A stretch of 64,000 nt of DNA from Diphasiastrum complanatum (GCA_029204225.1 CM055100.1:16977259-17041258), one strand, 5' to 3'. Counted from the first letter of the stretch, positions 1-17,655 are shown. The notes: generated by a model not told the origin, from the sequence alone. Program-made: numbers and translations.

Positions 1-540
<540 letters not shown>

Positions 541-605
<65 letters not shown>

Positions 606-692
606 CTCCCTCCCTCCCTCCCTCCCTCCCTCCCTCCCTCCCTCCCTCCCTCCCTCCCTCCCTCCCCTCCCTCCCTCCCTCCCTCCCTCCCT

Positions 693-782
<90 letters not shown>
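541..782. repeat. Compound (TC)n-(TCCC)n-(TC)n microsatellite
   Basis: A TC tract (about 546-600) passes into a TCCC tetranucleotide tract (about 600-705) and back to TC up to 782. The right edge directly abuts the copia 5' LTR, so the element appears to have inserted into, or next to, the microsatellite. Confidence 0.97.
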
Positions 783-786
<4 letters not shown>

Positions 787-1564
787 AAAATTGGTGAACT
801 CCTACAACTTTGTCGCAGCACGAACAAGAAACGAAGGTCGAATGAGAACAATTCGCGACAGTCAACGTCCCTCGACTCAAAGCACAAACAATTCGCGAAT
901 CATTCGTGGATTGTAAACACACCTCCAAGATTGCAAATCGCAAAGGGACGCATAAACGAAAACTATGAAAAGAAACGAAAGGAACGAAGACAAACGAAGA
1001 AAAATCTTTCGTGCTACCAACTAGTAGCTCAACGGGCTTCACGCCCAACTGAAACGAATAGCAACGATGGAGACTAACTAACTAGTTGATTAGAGTTAAC
1101 TAGTCATGTGATTCTACGTCTAGCTATCCTATAAGACTCCACATAGTGGAGGTATAAACAATCCTCACTGGATCATAACTAAGTATCAAAAAACAGAGCT
1201 CTATAAGAGACAGAGAGAAACGTAGCGAGTAGAGCAGAAAAGCAAAAATACTAGAGCTGTGTATTAAAAATCTGCCAATGAGCAAAACACAGCAAAAAGG
1301 AGCAGAGTGTCATTCCACCAACAAGTGAGACACTGACGATCTCACTCCAAAACTAAACAAATAATACAGTCGCTCTATTTTCGTGTATCTCCTTGTCTTG
1401 TGCTGTGTGTCTTGATTGCTAGAATAGAATGTGTTCTATGATGTGTAGTCACGTGTCTGGGATTCTGTGAAAGCTTCCACACAAAAGAAAGTTCAAAGAA
1501 AGAAAATCGTTCGCGAATAAGAAGAGAGAGAATAAGAAATCGAATCACTCTCGCTTCCGCGACA
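783..1564 (+). repeat. copia-1 5' LTR
   Basis: It matches 5652-6414 throughout, from the start near TCAGAACTGGTGAACTCC to the end at TTCCGCGACA. The usual first base T is C here, next to the TC tract. Many scattered differences between the two LTRs indicate an old insertion. Confidence 0.93.
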
Positions 1565-1578
1565 TGGTATCAAAGCCA
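1565..1578 (+). promoter_or_regulatory. copia-1 primer-binding site
   Basis: TGGTATCAAAGCC directly follows the LTR end. It resembles the complement of the 3' end of initiator tRNA-Met (TGGTATCAGAGC), the usual primer for plant copia elements. Confidence 0.85.
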
Positions 1579-1629
1579 ACAGGTTATCACTACTGATATG
1601 CCAGCAATGATTCTTCCAGACAACACAAT

Positions 1630-3035
1630 ATGGCTACAACAATCCATACTAGAGTAGCAATCAATCTCGATGGCACAAATTATAGAATCTGGAAATTCAA
1701 AATCAAAGCACTTCTAAAGGGCGAAAGGATCTGGTCAGTGACCGAGCTCTCAGAGGTGCAGCCTCCATAGGGAGACCCGAGGAGAGCTGAATGGATCAGA
1801 AAGGAGGAACGCACAATGGCAACCATTGTTTCGTCCATAAATGAAGATCTTCTCATGCAGATTGAAGACTACGAAAGCAGCCATGCAGCGTGAAAAAGAT
1901 TAAAGTATCAAGTGTGGACTGCAGCTTCAGTCATGCATCTTCACAATCAGCTGCAATCAATATGGTGGGATGGCAACCAGTTGGATCAGCACATTGAAAA
2001 GATCAGAATGATCTTCGCTCAACTCATTGCATCAGTGTAGGAGCACCAGGTCCTAGCACCACAACAGCTGACGTACTTCATAAAATCTCTATCGATGTCC
2101 TATCAGCCTCTGAGAATGCTCATACTGAGTCTACCAAATATGACATTCGACAAAGTAGTCAGTCTTGTCGTTGATGAGATACTGATGAGAGACGAAGGAG
2201 AGGGAAGCAGTGATCAAGAGAAGGCTCTCTTCACGAAAGGAAAGAAGAAGAACAACAACAAGCCAAGATTCAAGAAGACGAAGTCCTCAAATCAGCAGTC
2301 TTCTTTCTGCAATCGTTGTCACAAACCAGGCCATATGGCCAACAAATGTTGGTTCAATCCAGCAATACCTTGCATGCACTGCAAGACGAAAGGGCATTTT
2401 GCATACGACTGTAGATTCAACCCAAAAAGGAAAAACAAAGCTGAAAAGACAAACGTTGTAGAGTCATCAAAGGATGTTGAAAGAGGTGACGAAGCTTTCA
2501 CTATACTCGATGAAGCTTCGACAAGCTATTCTGAACATGACTAAAATGCAATCATCGATTCAGGAGCAACATCTCACATAACCTGCAACAAGAAGATCTT
2601 GATCAACTTTCGCGAACTCAAAAATGACAGAGCAGTGATTCTAGGCGATGGAAGCAGACATGATGTCAAAGGCATCGACTCTCTACAGCTACAAACACTG
2701 TCAAGCCACGCAGAGTTGCCAGGAGCACTTTACATGCCCTACGTGCCCTCACTCAAAAAGGATCTGCTATCTATCTCCAAGATGACAGATCTAGCCATTC
2801 GAGTTTTGTTCGATGGCAACACTTGTCGTATGATCGAGAAGATGACAAACAAGTTGCTGACGGTCAGATACAAAGAAGAAAATCTCTACCAAGCCAAAAT
2901 AATCAGCAACTCTGATAGCATATTGAATGCTTCAAAAAATGAAGATCAGCTCAGGCATAGGAGAATGTATCATCTGAACATGCAGAGCCTGTATGACATG
3001 AACAGAAAGGACATTGTCACAAGTCTCAAGGCCCG
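1630..3035 (+). pseudogene. copia-1 gag and protease region (broken)
   Basis: One frame starting at ATG 1630 encodes a copia gag N-terminus, two CCHC zinc knuckles (about 2309-2440: CNRCHKPGHMANKC and CMHCKTKGHFAYDC), the protease active site IDSGATSH near 2560, and the pre-integrase zinc-binding start (HRRMYHLNMQSLYDM). Four stops interrupt the frame, at 1768, 1891, 2038 and 2542. A frameshift follows near 3030. A functional copia element would read through here as one polyprotein. Confidence 0.9.
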
Positions 3036-3810
3036 AGGCTGAGTTCTGCGAAGCTTGTCAGAAAGGCAAGCAACATCGGAATCCATTCACACACGAGGGA
3101 AGAAGAGCCAAGAAGTTCTTGATCTCATCCACTCTGATGTCTGTGGACCAATGAAAACATATTCGCTCTAAGGTTCGAGATATTTTCTAACGTTCATAGA
3201 TGATTACAGCCGGATGACCACAATCTACTACTTGACAAAAAAATCCGAAGTATTTGATTCTTTCAAGAAGTTCGTGGCATTCGCAGAGTGACACACCTCA
3301 AAGAATATACAAATCCTTAGATCTGACAATGGAGGTGAATACAAAAGTACAAAATTCTCAAGATTCTGTAAAGAACAGGGGATTGAACACCAATTCACTC
3401 CTGCATACACACCATAATACAACGGTGTGACAGAAAGAAAAAACAGAATGCTAGTCGAAGGAGCCAGATGCATGATGGCACAGGCTCAATTGCTAGGTCA
3501 ATTCTAGGCCGAGCAATAGCTACAGCTGTACACCTGCAGAATAGATCTACAATGACAGCGCTGGAAAACAAAACACCATACGAAATGTGGACAGGCAGAA
3601 AATCTGATCTGTCATACGTACGAGTGTTTGGATGTGCACCATACAAGCACATTCCGAAGGAAAAGAGAAGCAAGCTTGATGACAAATCTGAACAAACAAT
3701 CATGGTCGGCTACTCGAATGAAACACATGTGTACAGGCTCTACGATCCAACCACGAAGAAGGTTGTTTCGAACAGAGATGTGAAGTTTGATGAGTCCAAA
3801 TAACCTGGAC
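3036..3810 (+). pseudogene. copia-1 integrase (broken)
   Basis: The second half of the integrase zinc finger is seen (FCEACQKGKQH), then catalytic-core landmarks DVCGPM, FIDDYSR and LRSDNGGEY, then NGVTERKNR and the GKP-like region ending near 3800. The frame changes near 3110 and 3511. Stops sit at about 3169, 3290, 3415 and 3502. In the copia family this enzyme inserts the element DNA; here it cannot be made. Confidence 0.88.
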
Positions 3811-4079
3811 TAAAAGACGAAAGAGGCCATGAGATCTTCACACTGCTGCCTATTCCAGAGGGAGATCGAGGACAGTCATCAAATCAGAATGCAGAGCCCC
3901 AGACTCCAAAGCAGCAGGAAGTAGAGGATCGATCCCACGAACAAGAAATATTCAAGCAGCGACAAAACGAACCTTGAAGGTCAATGAGACAAAGAAGACC
4001 TCCAGACTGCTACTCTGACAATCTTCAATGGAGCGAAGACACATAGTTCGAGTACTATAGCTTCACAAAAGAGACAGCA

Positions 4080-5440
4080 ACATACGAAGAAGTTATCCAG
4101 AGTCCAGAGGGAGAATTCTGGAAGCAAGCAATGTCAGAGGAGATCTAGTCGATGAGGCAAATCGAGGCATGGACATTAGAGCCACTGCCAGAAAATAGAA
4201 AAGTAGTCGATTGCAAGTGGGTGTACAAGAAAAAGCTAAAATCAAAAAGCACTATTGGCCGCTACAAAGCAAGGCTTGTCACGAAGGGCTACACGTAGAG
4301 ATATGGTGTTGACTATTTCGACACATATTCACCCACGGTCAAGATGACAAGCATAAAGCTACTCCTTGCATACGCCACACAATACAATCTGAAAATTCAC
4401 CAGATTGATGTGAAAACAGCCTTTCTCCATGGAGATCTAGAGGAGAAAATTTTCATGAAGCAACCTGAAGGCTATGAAGACCCCGACAACAGACAATATG
4501 TCTGTCGATTGCAGATATGCATCTACGGTCTAAAACAGGCATCACGAGCCTGGTACAAAAAGCTTGATGGTCTTCTGAAGTCTCTAGACTTTAATCCTAC
4601 TCAACTAGACTGCAATGTCTACATCAAAAGAGTAGGAAATGATTTTGTGATACTGACCATTTTTGTGGATGATTCGCTGATGATAGGAAATTTCTTGATG
4701 CTGATCAAAGACATGAAGAGTCAGATTTCTGAAAGCTACAAAATTACAGATCTTGGAGAAGCAACAAAATGCCTAGGGCTGGAGATTAGAAGAGATCGAA
4801 CAAAGGGCAAAATGCACTTAAGTCAGTCAGAATATGCTAGAAAAGTGCTGAAGCAGTACCGCATGATGGATTGCAAAGAGAAAGCCACACCAATGATAGC
4901 TGGAGCCAAGCTCACAAAACAGGATTGCCCAAAAAACGGAAGAGGAAGAACAAAAGATGGCAAATATACCCTACCAAAACTTAATCGGTAGTCTGATGTA
5001 CTTGACAATCTATACCAGACTTGATCTGGCTTTCTCTGTTTACGCATTGAGCCAATTTTCTTCAAATCCTAGTATGGCACATTGGCAAATGGCCAAACAA
5101 ATCCTATAGTATCTGCAGGGTACCCAGAATATGGGATTAACCTACAGAGCTGAGAACGAAGAAAAAGGATTCGAGCTGCATCACTATAGTGATGCAAGCT
5201 GGGCGAGCTGCAAAGATGACAGCAAGTCCATTACTAGAGGATGTACAATAGCATGCGGAGCTGCAAACAATTGGATATGCAAAAAGCAAACCTTGGTAGC
5301 TCAATCCTCCTGTGAAGCTGAGTATATCGCAGCCTCGAAAGTGGCGAATGAGGTAGTGTGGTTGCAGATGATGCTGGAGGCAATCGAGATACCACAAGAA
5401 GGGCCAAGCATGATGGTGATGGACTCTCAGAGTGTCCCAG
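4080..5440 (+). pseudogene. copia-1 reverse transcriptase and RNase H (broken)
   Basis: Reverse transcriptase motifs are clear: WVYKKK, QIDVKTAFLHGDLEE, CIYGLKQASRAWY and the catalytic box FVDDSLMIG (about 4663). The frame is open from 4344 to 4991, with a stop just upstream at 4296. It then shifts to the frame carrying IGSLMYLT and RNase H (DASWASCKDDSKS and AQSSCEAEYIAA, about 5190-5330). A further shift near 5440 moves to the C-terminal RNase H tail ending ADLLTKPLDKPLF. Confidence 0.92.
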
Positions 5441-5640
5441 GATCCCGTCTTCCATTCCAAGACAAAGTACATGCCTCTGAAGTACCATCACATTCGAGAT
5501 TTGATCTCGAAAGGAGAGCTCCAAGTCCAATATATAAAATCAGAAAATATGGTTGCAGATCTGCTCACGAAGCCGCTTGACAAGCCACTCTTTGCCAAGC
5601 AAAGAAAGGCAATTGGATTAAACGAACAAAGCTGCAAGGT

Positions 5641-5651
5641 TCAAGAGGGAG
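5641..5651 (+). promoter_or_regulatory. copia-1 polypurine tract
   Basis: The purine-rich AAGAGGGAG stands immediately before the 3' LTR, as expected for the plus-strand primer. Confidence 0.75.
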
Positions 5652-6414
5652 TGTCAGAACTGGTGAACTCCTGCAACTTTGTCGCAGAACGAACAAGAAA
5701 CGAAGGTCGAACAAGAACAATTCGCGACAGTCAACGTCCCTTGACTCTAAGCACGAACAATTCGCGAATCATTCATGGATCCTAAACACACCTCCAGGAC
5801 TACAAACCGGAAAGGGACGCATAAATGAAAACTACGAAAAAAAATGAAAGGAACGAAGACAAACGAAGAGAAATCTTTCGTGCTGCCAGCTGGCAGCTCA
5901 ACGGGCTTCACGCCCAACTGAAACGAATAGCAACGACGGAGACTAACTAACTAGTTGATTAGCGTTAACTAGTCGTGTGATTCTACGTCTAGCTATCCTG
6001 TAAGACTCCACACAGTGGAGGTATAAACGATCCTCACTAAGTATCATAAAATAGAGCTCTGTAAGAGACAGAGAGAAACGTAGCGAGTAGAGCAGAAAAG
6101 CAAACATACTAGAGTTGTGCATAAAAAGTCTGCCAACGAGCAGAACACAGCAAAAAAGAGCACAATGTCAACGAGCGAGACATTGACGATCTCGCTCTAA
6201 AACTAAACAGATAATATAGTCTCTCTATTTTTGTGTATCTCCTTGTCTTGTGCTATGTGTCTTGATTGCTAGAATAGAATGTGTTCTGTGATGTGTAGTT
6301 GCGTGTCTGGGATTCTGTGAAAGCTTTCGCGCAAAAGAAAGTTGAAAGAAAGCAAATCGTTCGCAAATAAGAAGAGAGAGAAGAAGAAAACGAATCATTC
6401 TCACTTCCACGACA
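5652..6414 (+). repeat. copia-1 3' LTR
   Basis: It begins TGTCAGAACTGG and ends CCACGACA. It pairs along its whole length with 783-1564. The following bases run into a TC tract. Confidence 0.94.
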
Positions 6415-6416
6415 CA

Positions 6417-6530
<114 letters not shown>

Positions 6531-6542
6531 GGACTCTTCTTT

Positions 6543-8940
6543 ATCAAAAATTACTATTTTTCACACGCCATAAACAAACAATTATGATATGACGGTCCTA
6601 AACTTTTTTGCCAACCCAATCTCTTTTGATACTTTTTCAAAAAGAATTTTCTCACCATTTTTGGTTGAAGGGGAGCTTCCACAATACTTCCTACGGAACC
6701 ACTATATGTAGCCTGATCTTGAAGGAGTTTCTTCTACTTTACGGTGAGAAGAAGTTTGGAAGAGATGGCGCCCTCCCTGGCTTGAAGTTATCTGCTTTAA
6801 ACCTACGGTATGTGGTTTTGCTCGTATCATGTATTTGCATTCATCTCTTGTATACTTATGAATGTTATCAGATGTGGTTGATGATAAATAGGAAGGTATG
6901 GCTCCGCTGTCCAGCGATGGATTAGTGAGGTTCATATTACCGTTTTTGGCATGATTTTTACTCCATATTCTATCCGCTGTCCAGCGATGGACCAACGATG
7001 AAGCTCACTCAGTAATGGAGAGTCTTGCTGAGGATGGATAGGTTGTTGTCCAGCGATGGACGTACAATGATCTATCCTGAGCAAGATAATCAAAATACTG
7101 ATACTTATGGGTAGCTATCCAGCGATGGACCAGCGATGAACCAAGATTTCCTTCCGCATACTTCAAAAAGCATGATAATGATAGCTATACATCGTGTGTG
7201 ATAGATTGAGACAAGTGCTTCATTATGACCAGTGATGAAGCATTTCCTATCTCAAAAATGGTTACACAGATTCAAACTCCATGTCATAGATATGAATGCA
7301 TGATAATGTGGTTTGTTAACTACAGTTTATAGTATGCTTTACTATCCTTCAAAGGACAGCATGAATATGTGGTTGTTCCATAAGTAACTATGGGTTACAT
7401 ACATACTCCAGAAACGAAGCTACTATAGTATCATACTATTATCAAAAGATACAACTTAGATGCTGGCACATGCTAATTATGATTAGTATACCTCATGTTG
7501 TCACTAGTTTCGTTATCATACTTGTGATTGATTGCTTCTTCATAGGGAAGACTACTATGTGTAAGCACTAACAAATTAAACTTGCACTCTTTGTAGCATC
7601 GAATATTACTACTATCTTCATTTTCGATTAGGTTTAGTTTCAAATCATAAAGCGATAAGTGTTTGCACAGGTATGTACATGAAACCATTCGCTTCATATT
7701 TGTATAAGCTATGAATGATAGGCTCTCCTTAAAGTACTTATTATCTCTTTCACAATGGCTGACAATAATAGTATGAACGTTGTAAGACTAAGGAAGGCAA
7801 GAGCATTTGAGGGACTAAACATGGCATCCTCACAAGAGACCACTGCTACAATCATCCAGGTAAGGGTTTTTCGAACAGTTTTCAGATTTTGCAAGCATCA
7901 CCTATGCTCGAAAGGTAAGGTGTCTCTTCACGTATAGATTCCATTCTAGGTGACTAATAAAGATCCTAAAACATAGAATTTAGTTGGCTTCTATTCAGTT
8001 CGACTATATCACTTCATAGATAATATAATTGTTCTACGTTTAATGACACCCACGTTGTCCCAAAGCAAGGTTTCTCCTCAAATTATCTTAGACAGCATGG
8101 ATTTGCGTAAGAAAAACAGTTTTTATAGAAGTATTAGAATGGCCCGGATCTACCCTAATACCTTATAAAACCATGAGAACCTCATCAATAAAATGAAGCC
8201 TATTCGATACAAGGGTTCAAGAAAAACCACGGGATGGATATGGAATTACGATAAACGTAAGTTTACTCATAGCTACACTATTCAACCATGGCGTATGCTA
8301 ATTTACTATCCATTCGGTTGTTATATAAGACTATGGTGAGATACAACTGGAAAGCATGGATATGCTCAGGAGTATGGACAGTAAGTAGTGCACGATGTTT
8401 CTTAAGTCACACGGGTTAGAATAGCATGGATTTGCTCTGACACCGGAACACGTGTTCACACCATGTCTTTTAGCGATAAGCAATATATACGGTGAAAACT
8501 TTTCATACTTGTGCTATAGACAAATTAAACTGATACGAACCAATGCCCAAAAACTGATCAACATGGCACTCGTCCTGATACGGTAATGGAGGGGCTTGGC
8601 CTATCGCTATAAAATCATCTTTGTGTTTGAGAAGATTGGACTATGTTTTAAAATGCTATTTATGCTGATGAGTAGTATAACTTCTTTTGGACATGTATAA
8701 CAACTAACGCTCAACTATGACACTTGTCTTCCCGACTGTACTAACTTGTGCAGTTTTGTGTTGTGGGATGGTGGCAGGTATCAACTAGACATTTTGAGAG
8801 TGGTTATGCTATATGGTGTTTTACTGTACTGTATTTTGCTTTTCAGCTTTACTGTACCTTGTTGGTTTATGAATAAAGGCTTCAAAGGATTTGGTCTTGC
8901 TTTGTCAAGAGGAACTATATGAAATTGTGTATCTCTCTAT
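6543..8940 (+). repeat. PLE leader repeat, copy A
   Basis: It is non-coding and closely matches 12661-14938 from ATCAAAAATTAC to AATTGTGTATCTCTCT. It contains a block of about 119 bp (7319-7437) that is absent from copy B. It carries the array of short inverted repeats at 6909-7242. A 3' portion is also found at 28803-28930 and a small piece at 63687-63765. Confidence 0.9.
6909..7242 (+). other. Array of GNRA-loop hairpins in PLE leader A
   Basis: Four copies of a 14-base inverted repeat GTCCA-GCGA-TGGAC or close variants lie at 6909-6922, 6979-6992, 7048-7061 and 7117-7130. Each would fold as a 4-5 bp stem with a GCGA loop. The third is enclosed by two more stems: GGATAG/CTATCC (7036-7041 with 7072-7077) and CTTGCT/AGCAAG (7024-7029 with 7080-7085). 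A further hairpin TGCTTCAT/ATGAAGCA is at 7216-7223 with 7235-7242. Confidence 0.75.
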
Positions 8941-9039
8941 CTACACCCTTGAGGTGTAACTCCGACTATTCCTTGGTTGGGATAGTACTAAACTCTTACC
9001 TTTTATCCGGTTCATTCTGTTTTCATGTTTTAGTCCACA

Positions 9040-9840
9040 AGATGGTTTCAAGATGTTGCTCTTTTGGGTTATGGGGAGCCCCTACCTCCACCTAACCATT
9101 TTATTCAGACGCTTATTTGTTGTATGAAAAAGGCCATAATGATGCATTCTTTTGTCATTGACACTGATAGGGCTACTTGTTTCTTTGCTAAACCTGAAGA
9201 TAAGGTTTTGTGTTTGACTGATCTGTTGGGGACTTTGAATTGGGTTGAGATCTATCTGGAGTTTGTTAAAAAGAAGAATACGTTAAGTTTGGTAGAAGAT
9301 CTGTATGGTCGGCTCATGAATTTGTCGAAAGTTTTGAAGAAGATGAAAGATTTTTTAATCTACACATTAGGAAAGTCTTTGCATGCCTTGAGAATGAGTT
9401 AATGTGCCACATACCTCCTCTGATGCACCACTTTCACCACACCCTTTGGATGAGCTTGATGAGGACATTGCTTCCCAACTTGAATTGTTTTCTCAATATA
9501 TCTGTGATATTGGTGACCAATCTTCGCATGAATTTTGCCAATCCAAAAACTGTCAAATCCCTTTTGTACCCAGCAAATCTATTGAGTTCAAATTTGCCTT
9601 TACCGCCTATAAGCTTTGGAGCCTTCCTACTGTCAATTTTCTTGCCCCTGTGCCTATCGACCTTTGGATCTTGATGTCACATCTTACTGAAAAAGAAATA
9701 GAAGTTTGTAAGTCTGCTGTTTTACACAAAAATCCTTCTCTTGAAGCTCCTGTAGCCTTCGATACTGTTATTCACATGAACAAATTTGAGCCTTCCCGTT
9801 GCCCTTCTAAACTGGAAACGACCTCTCTTTAAATGTAGAT
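9040..9840 (+). pseudogene. PLE N-terminal coding region (broken)
   Basis: Two open stretches (9064-9402 in one frame, 9404-9832 in another) encode an unnamed N-terminal domain of the PLE. The first half is recognisably the same as 29046-29400: it shares SF(V/I)..TDRATC, PEDKVLC and DLL.TL.WV.IY. Conservation between two separate copies suggests it is a genuine part of the element protein. I do not know its function. A frame change lies near 9402. Confidence 0.65.
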
Positions 9841-10334
9841 GTGGTGATAAATGCAAAAACAATTCGTCCATTATCTGGTTTGACCACGCCATTTGGTATA
9901 TGATGAACAACCTAGGCAAGTTCTTCCCTGGTGCTTCTCTCCAAAACCAAATGAATGCTTTCTTCCTATGGCTGCATAAGCCCATCAGAGATGTGGTTAA
10001 GACACAGCATACCTTTCTTTTCATTCGACAGTACATGATTGATGCCTCTATTGAGCTTGCCAAAGATTCTTCTGCCAAACTCCTATCACACCTAGGCGAT
10101 GCTGAAAACGTACGAGAGATAGAGCTTCTCCTTAAACGACTAAGCTTTTCCACTCTCCAGGATAAATACTTTCAGAACACAAGAAAAAGAACAAGCAATT
10201 TTAATCTCAACAATCCAAACTTCGTAGTATCTACATCCGGGACAGGAAAAAGAAGACGGTTTCCTAGAAAGGAAGGGCAAAGTAGCATAAAGAGCGACCT
10301 ACCTATCAAACGGCTGAATTTTTACCGAGATTAA
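9786..10334 (+). pseudogene. PLE central coding region, upstream of RT
   Basis: An open stretch of 182 codons overlaps the previous frame. It contains a cysteine pair (CRCGDKCKN) followed by helical, charged sequence and a basic tail (TGKRRRFPRKEG). It sits between the N-terminal domain and the RT of the same element, so I take it as part of that polyprotein. No known domain is recognised. Confidence 0.5.
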
Positions 10335-10476
10335 TCGGTGTGCAGGATGGGGAAAGAACAGAAAGGAGAGCTGTCAACATCTCAGTGACAGGACGTCTAT
10401 AGCTGACCACTAGCAGTGATTCAAGGAGCTCTTTTTTACATCTATGTTACCGTAATAGAGTTTTGAAGCAATCCAT

Positions 10477-12399
10477 GTGAAGTCTTTTTATGCTCATGTT
10501 TTATTCAGACTATTCGCTGTTGTGGATGAACGCTTTCATGATATTACGTTTGGTTGGACTTACCTACCAAGTGTCAAAAATGATTGGTATTTTTCCTATG
10601 ATGTTTTCTGTGATTTTGACATAAAAAACTTACAGTCATGTGAATGCTTATCTCTTAATAGATTCAAGAACTTCGTTGCAAATAAAATTGGGCATGTTAT
10701 TTCTACGGATAGCAATATTGTTAAGAGCCCGATTTTACGTAAATCTTTAGAGATGGGTCTCAATCATATTACTTTAAGAAAAAACAATGTGAATGAGGTG
10801 GCTTCTGAACTTTATGATGGGTGGTTCAAGTTGATCAAACTTTTGCCTACGCATGAACATTTAAATGAAGAAACTGTAAGGGAGCATGCGACTTTATGTA
10901 AAAACATTGCCATGGAATTCATAAAAAAAAGAACTTGGCTATATGGCAATAAGGACACAATTGCAAAAATATAAACTGCTAAAAATGAAAGATTATGGCT
11001 CACAAATCTGCTCTACATTAATGACATTGACAAGGCACACACAATCCCAGTTTCATATGTAAATTCCTTGTATGGAAGCTTGTCCTAGATAGACTTAATA
11101 GTCCTGACTTCAGCCCCTTTCCTAATGATAAAAAAAACTCTGTTACAGAAACTATCACTTGTGTCATGGAAAAGCTGAACGGATTTTTACCCAACATCTT
11201 CATGGGAAACGACTCTTTGCCATATCTACTTTGTACGTGCAAAGCCCACAAGGAATCTTTTAGATGGATTACCAACGCGCATGACTGTTGCTTTACTATA
11301 CTCGCAAAATTCCTGACAGGAGCTCTTGGTATGCTGTCACCATTCCTCAAGGAAGGTGCAGGCCTTAAGGCAAAAACATACAAGGGTATCCTAAATGTGG
11401 ATACATGCTTATTTTGGTAGTGCGAGTCCTCAATTGATGTTTATCTCAATTTACCATCAAAGATTACCAATGCATGGGTTGCAGATATCTCTAAGTGCTA
11501 TGAAAACATACCTTTAGATGGCACTGATGGGCTGAAAACTATCATGAATAAATCCATTACATATGCGTTCAAACATTCTAATAAGTTGTTTCTAAGTTTC
11601 AAATGGAACAAGAAAGGGATGCCTTTAAATGGTCATGGAATAATAAAAAATCGGAAGGGTGGTACAATATCAATAAAAATCGGTTATGCTTGTGGAATGC
11701 CTTCCTAATAGACAATTGTATTGTCAAGCTAGGAAACAAAACCTGGAGACAGATTCGTGGTATACTGATGGGTTTTTCATGCTCACCTACTTAGTTTAAC
11801 TGGTACCTTGCGTTCTTTGAAGCTCAATTTATTAAAAGACTGGCGAAGTTAGGTCTCAAAAAGGATATGAATGTTTTCTGTCACTCGTTTAGATATATTG
11901 ACGACATTTGCTTCATAAATAATCCCATTATTGATGCGTTTATGGACAAAAATCAGATTAGAGTACCAGATAAGCCTTTCTGGATTTATCCTCTAGAGTT
12001 TCTTGAAATCGAAAAAAATTCTTGTGAAGCAAACAACACCAGTTTTTTAAACATTTTGTTACTTTTAATCCTGGCACCGGTGTTTATCGACTTTCAAAGT
12101 TTGATAAAAGAAGAGACTTACCTTTTCAATACTTACAATACATACATCTGGCTTCCAATAGGCCACTCTACAACTCATATAAAGTGATTATTTCCCAAGT
12201 TATTTCTGCTATGTATTGTTGCAACGATCACGATACTTTTATGAAAGAGGTAGCTATCTTACTAGACGCTTTTCAGAAAAATGGTTTTATGAGGGAAAAG
12301 CTATGCCTTATCATTAACAAACTGCTTTTGACTAGTACTTTTCCTGGTTTGTCCTATGATCTACCACAGTGTATTAAAGGTCTGATGGTGGGCAGTTAG
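10477..12399 (+). pseudogene. Penelope-type reverse transcriptase (broken)
   Basis: The pre-RT block (10477-10974) has CECLSL and KIGHVISTDSN, typical of the PLE N-terminal RT extension. An RT finger/palm stretch follows in fragments: 11166-11420 (LLCTCKAHKES), 11740-11790 (RGILMGFSCSP) and 11867-12187 with catalytic YIDDI near 11895. The thumb-like end is 12184-12399 (FLLD/QKNGF type). At least four stops or frame changes kill it. No GIY-YIG nuclease motif is seen before the element ends. Priming by such elements at existing DNA ends is established only for other endonuclease-minus PLEs. Confidence 0.8.
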
Positions 12400-12436
12400 C
12401 TATCCCTTATGGAGAGCTAACTGCCCTGTAAGGGAT
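12390..12436 (+). other. Predicted H-type pseudoknot at PLE 3' end
   Basis: GGGCAGTTAGCT (12390-12401) is the perfect 12-base complement of AGCTAACTGCCC (12415-12426). The loop bases ATCCCTTA (12402-12409) are the perfect 8-base complement of TAAGGGAT (12429-12436). Together these form a classical H-type pseudoknot. The stop codon TAG of the last RT frame (12397-12399) lies inside the first stem. It stands 27 bases before the TC tract. Confidence 0.75.
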
Positions 12437-12461
12437 TCACTAGTTGCGGGTCGGTTGGTGA

Positions 12462-17617
<5,156 letters not shown>

Positions 17618-17655
17618 ATCCATAAACACGCACATGGCACACACACATACACTTT

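Larger units (their letters stand above)
783..6414 (+). mobile_element. Decayed full-length Ty1/copia retrotransposon (copia-1)
   Basis: Two direct LTRs (783-1564 and 5652-6414) bracket a 4.1 kb interior. A primer-binding site complementary to initiator tRNA-Met follows the 5' LTR, and a purine tract precedes the 3' LTR. The interior has gag with two zinc knuckles, protease, integrase, reverse transcriptase and RNase H in copia order, all on the plus strand. Several in-frame stops and frameshifts show it is dead. TC tracts lie at both ends, so the target duplication cannot be verified. Confidence 0.95.

Noticed and set aside
2182-2205. CTGATGAGAGACGAAG, hammerhead-like core
   Set aside because: The second core is GAAG rather than GAAA, and it lies in copia gag coding sequence.
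6543-8940. Hammerhead ribozyme, which some Penelope-like elements carry
   Set aside because: I looked for CTGATGA followed by GAAA on both strands. CTGATGAG occurs near 8654, but no GAAA core follows at a suitable distance.
10477-10974. Independent host gene of 165 codons
   Set aside because: It carries the pre-RT block of Penelope-like elements and continues, after stops, into RT motifs.
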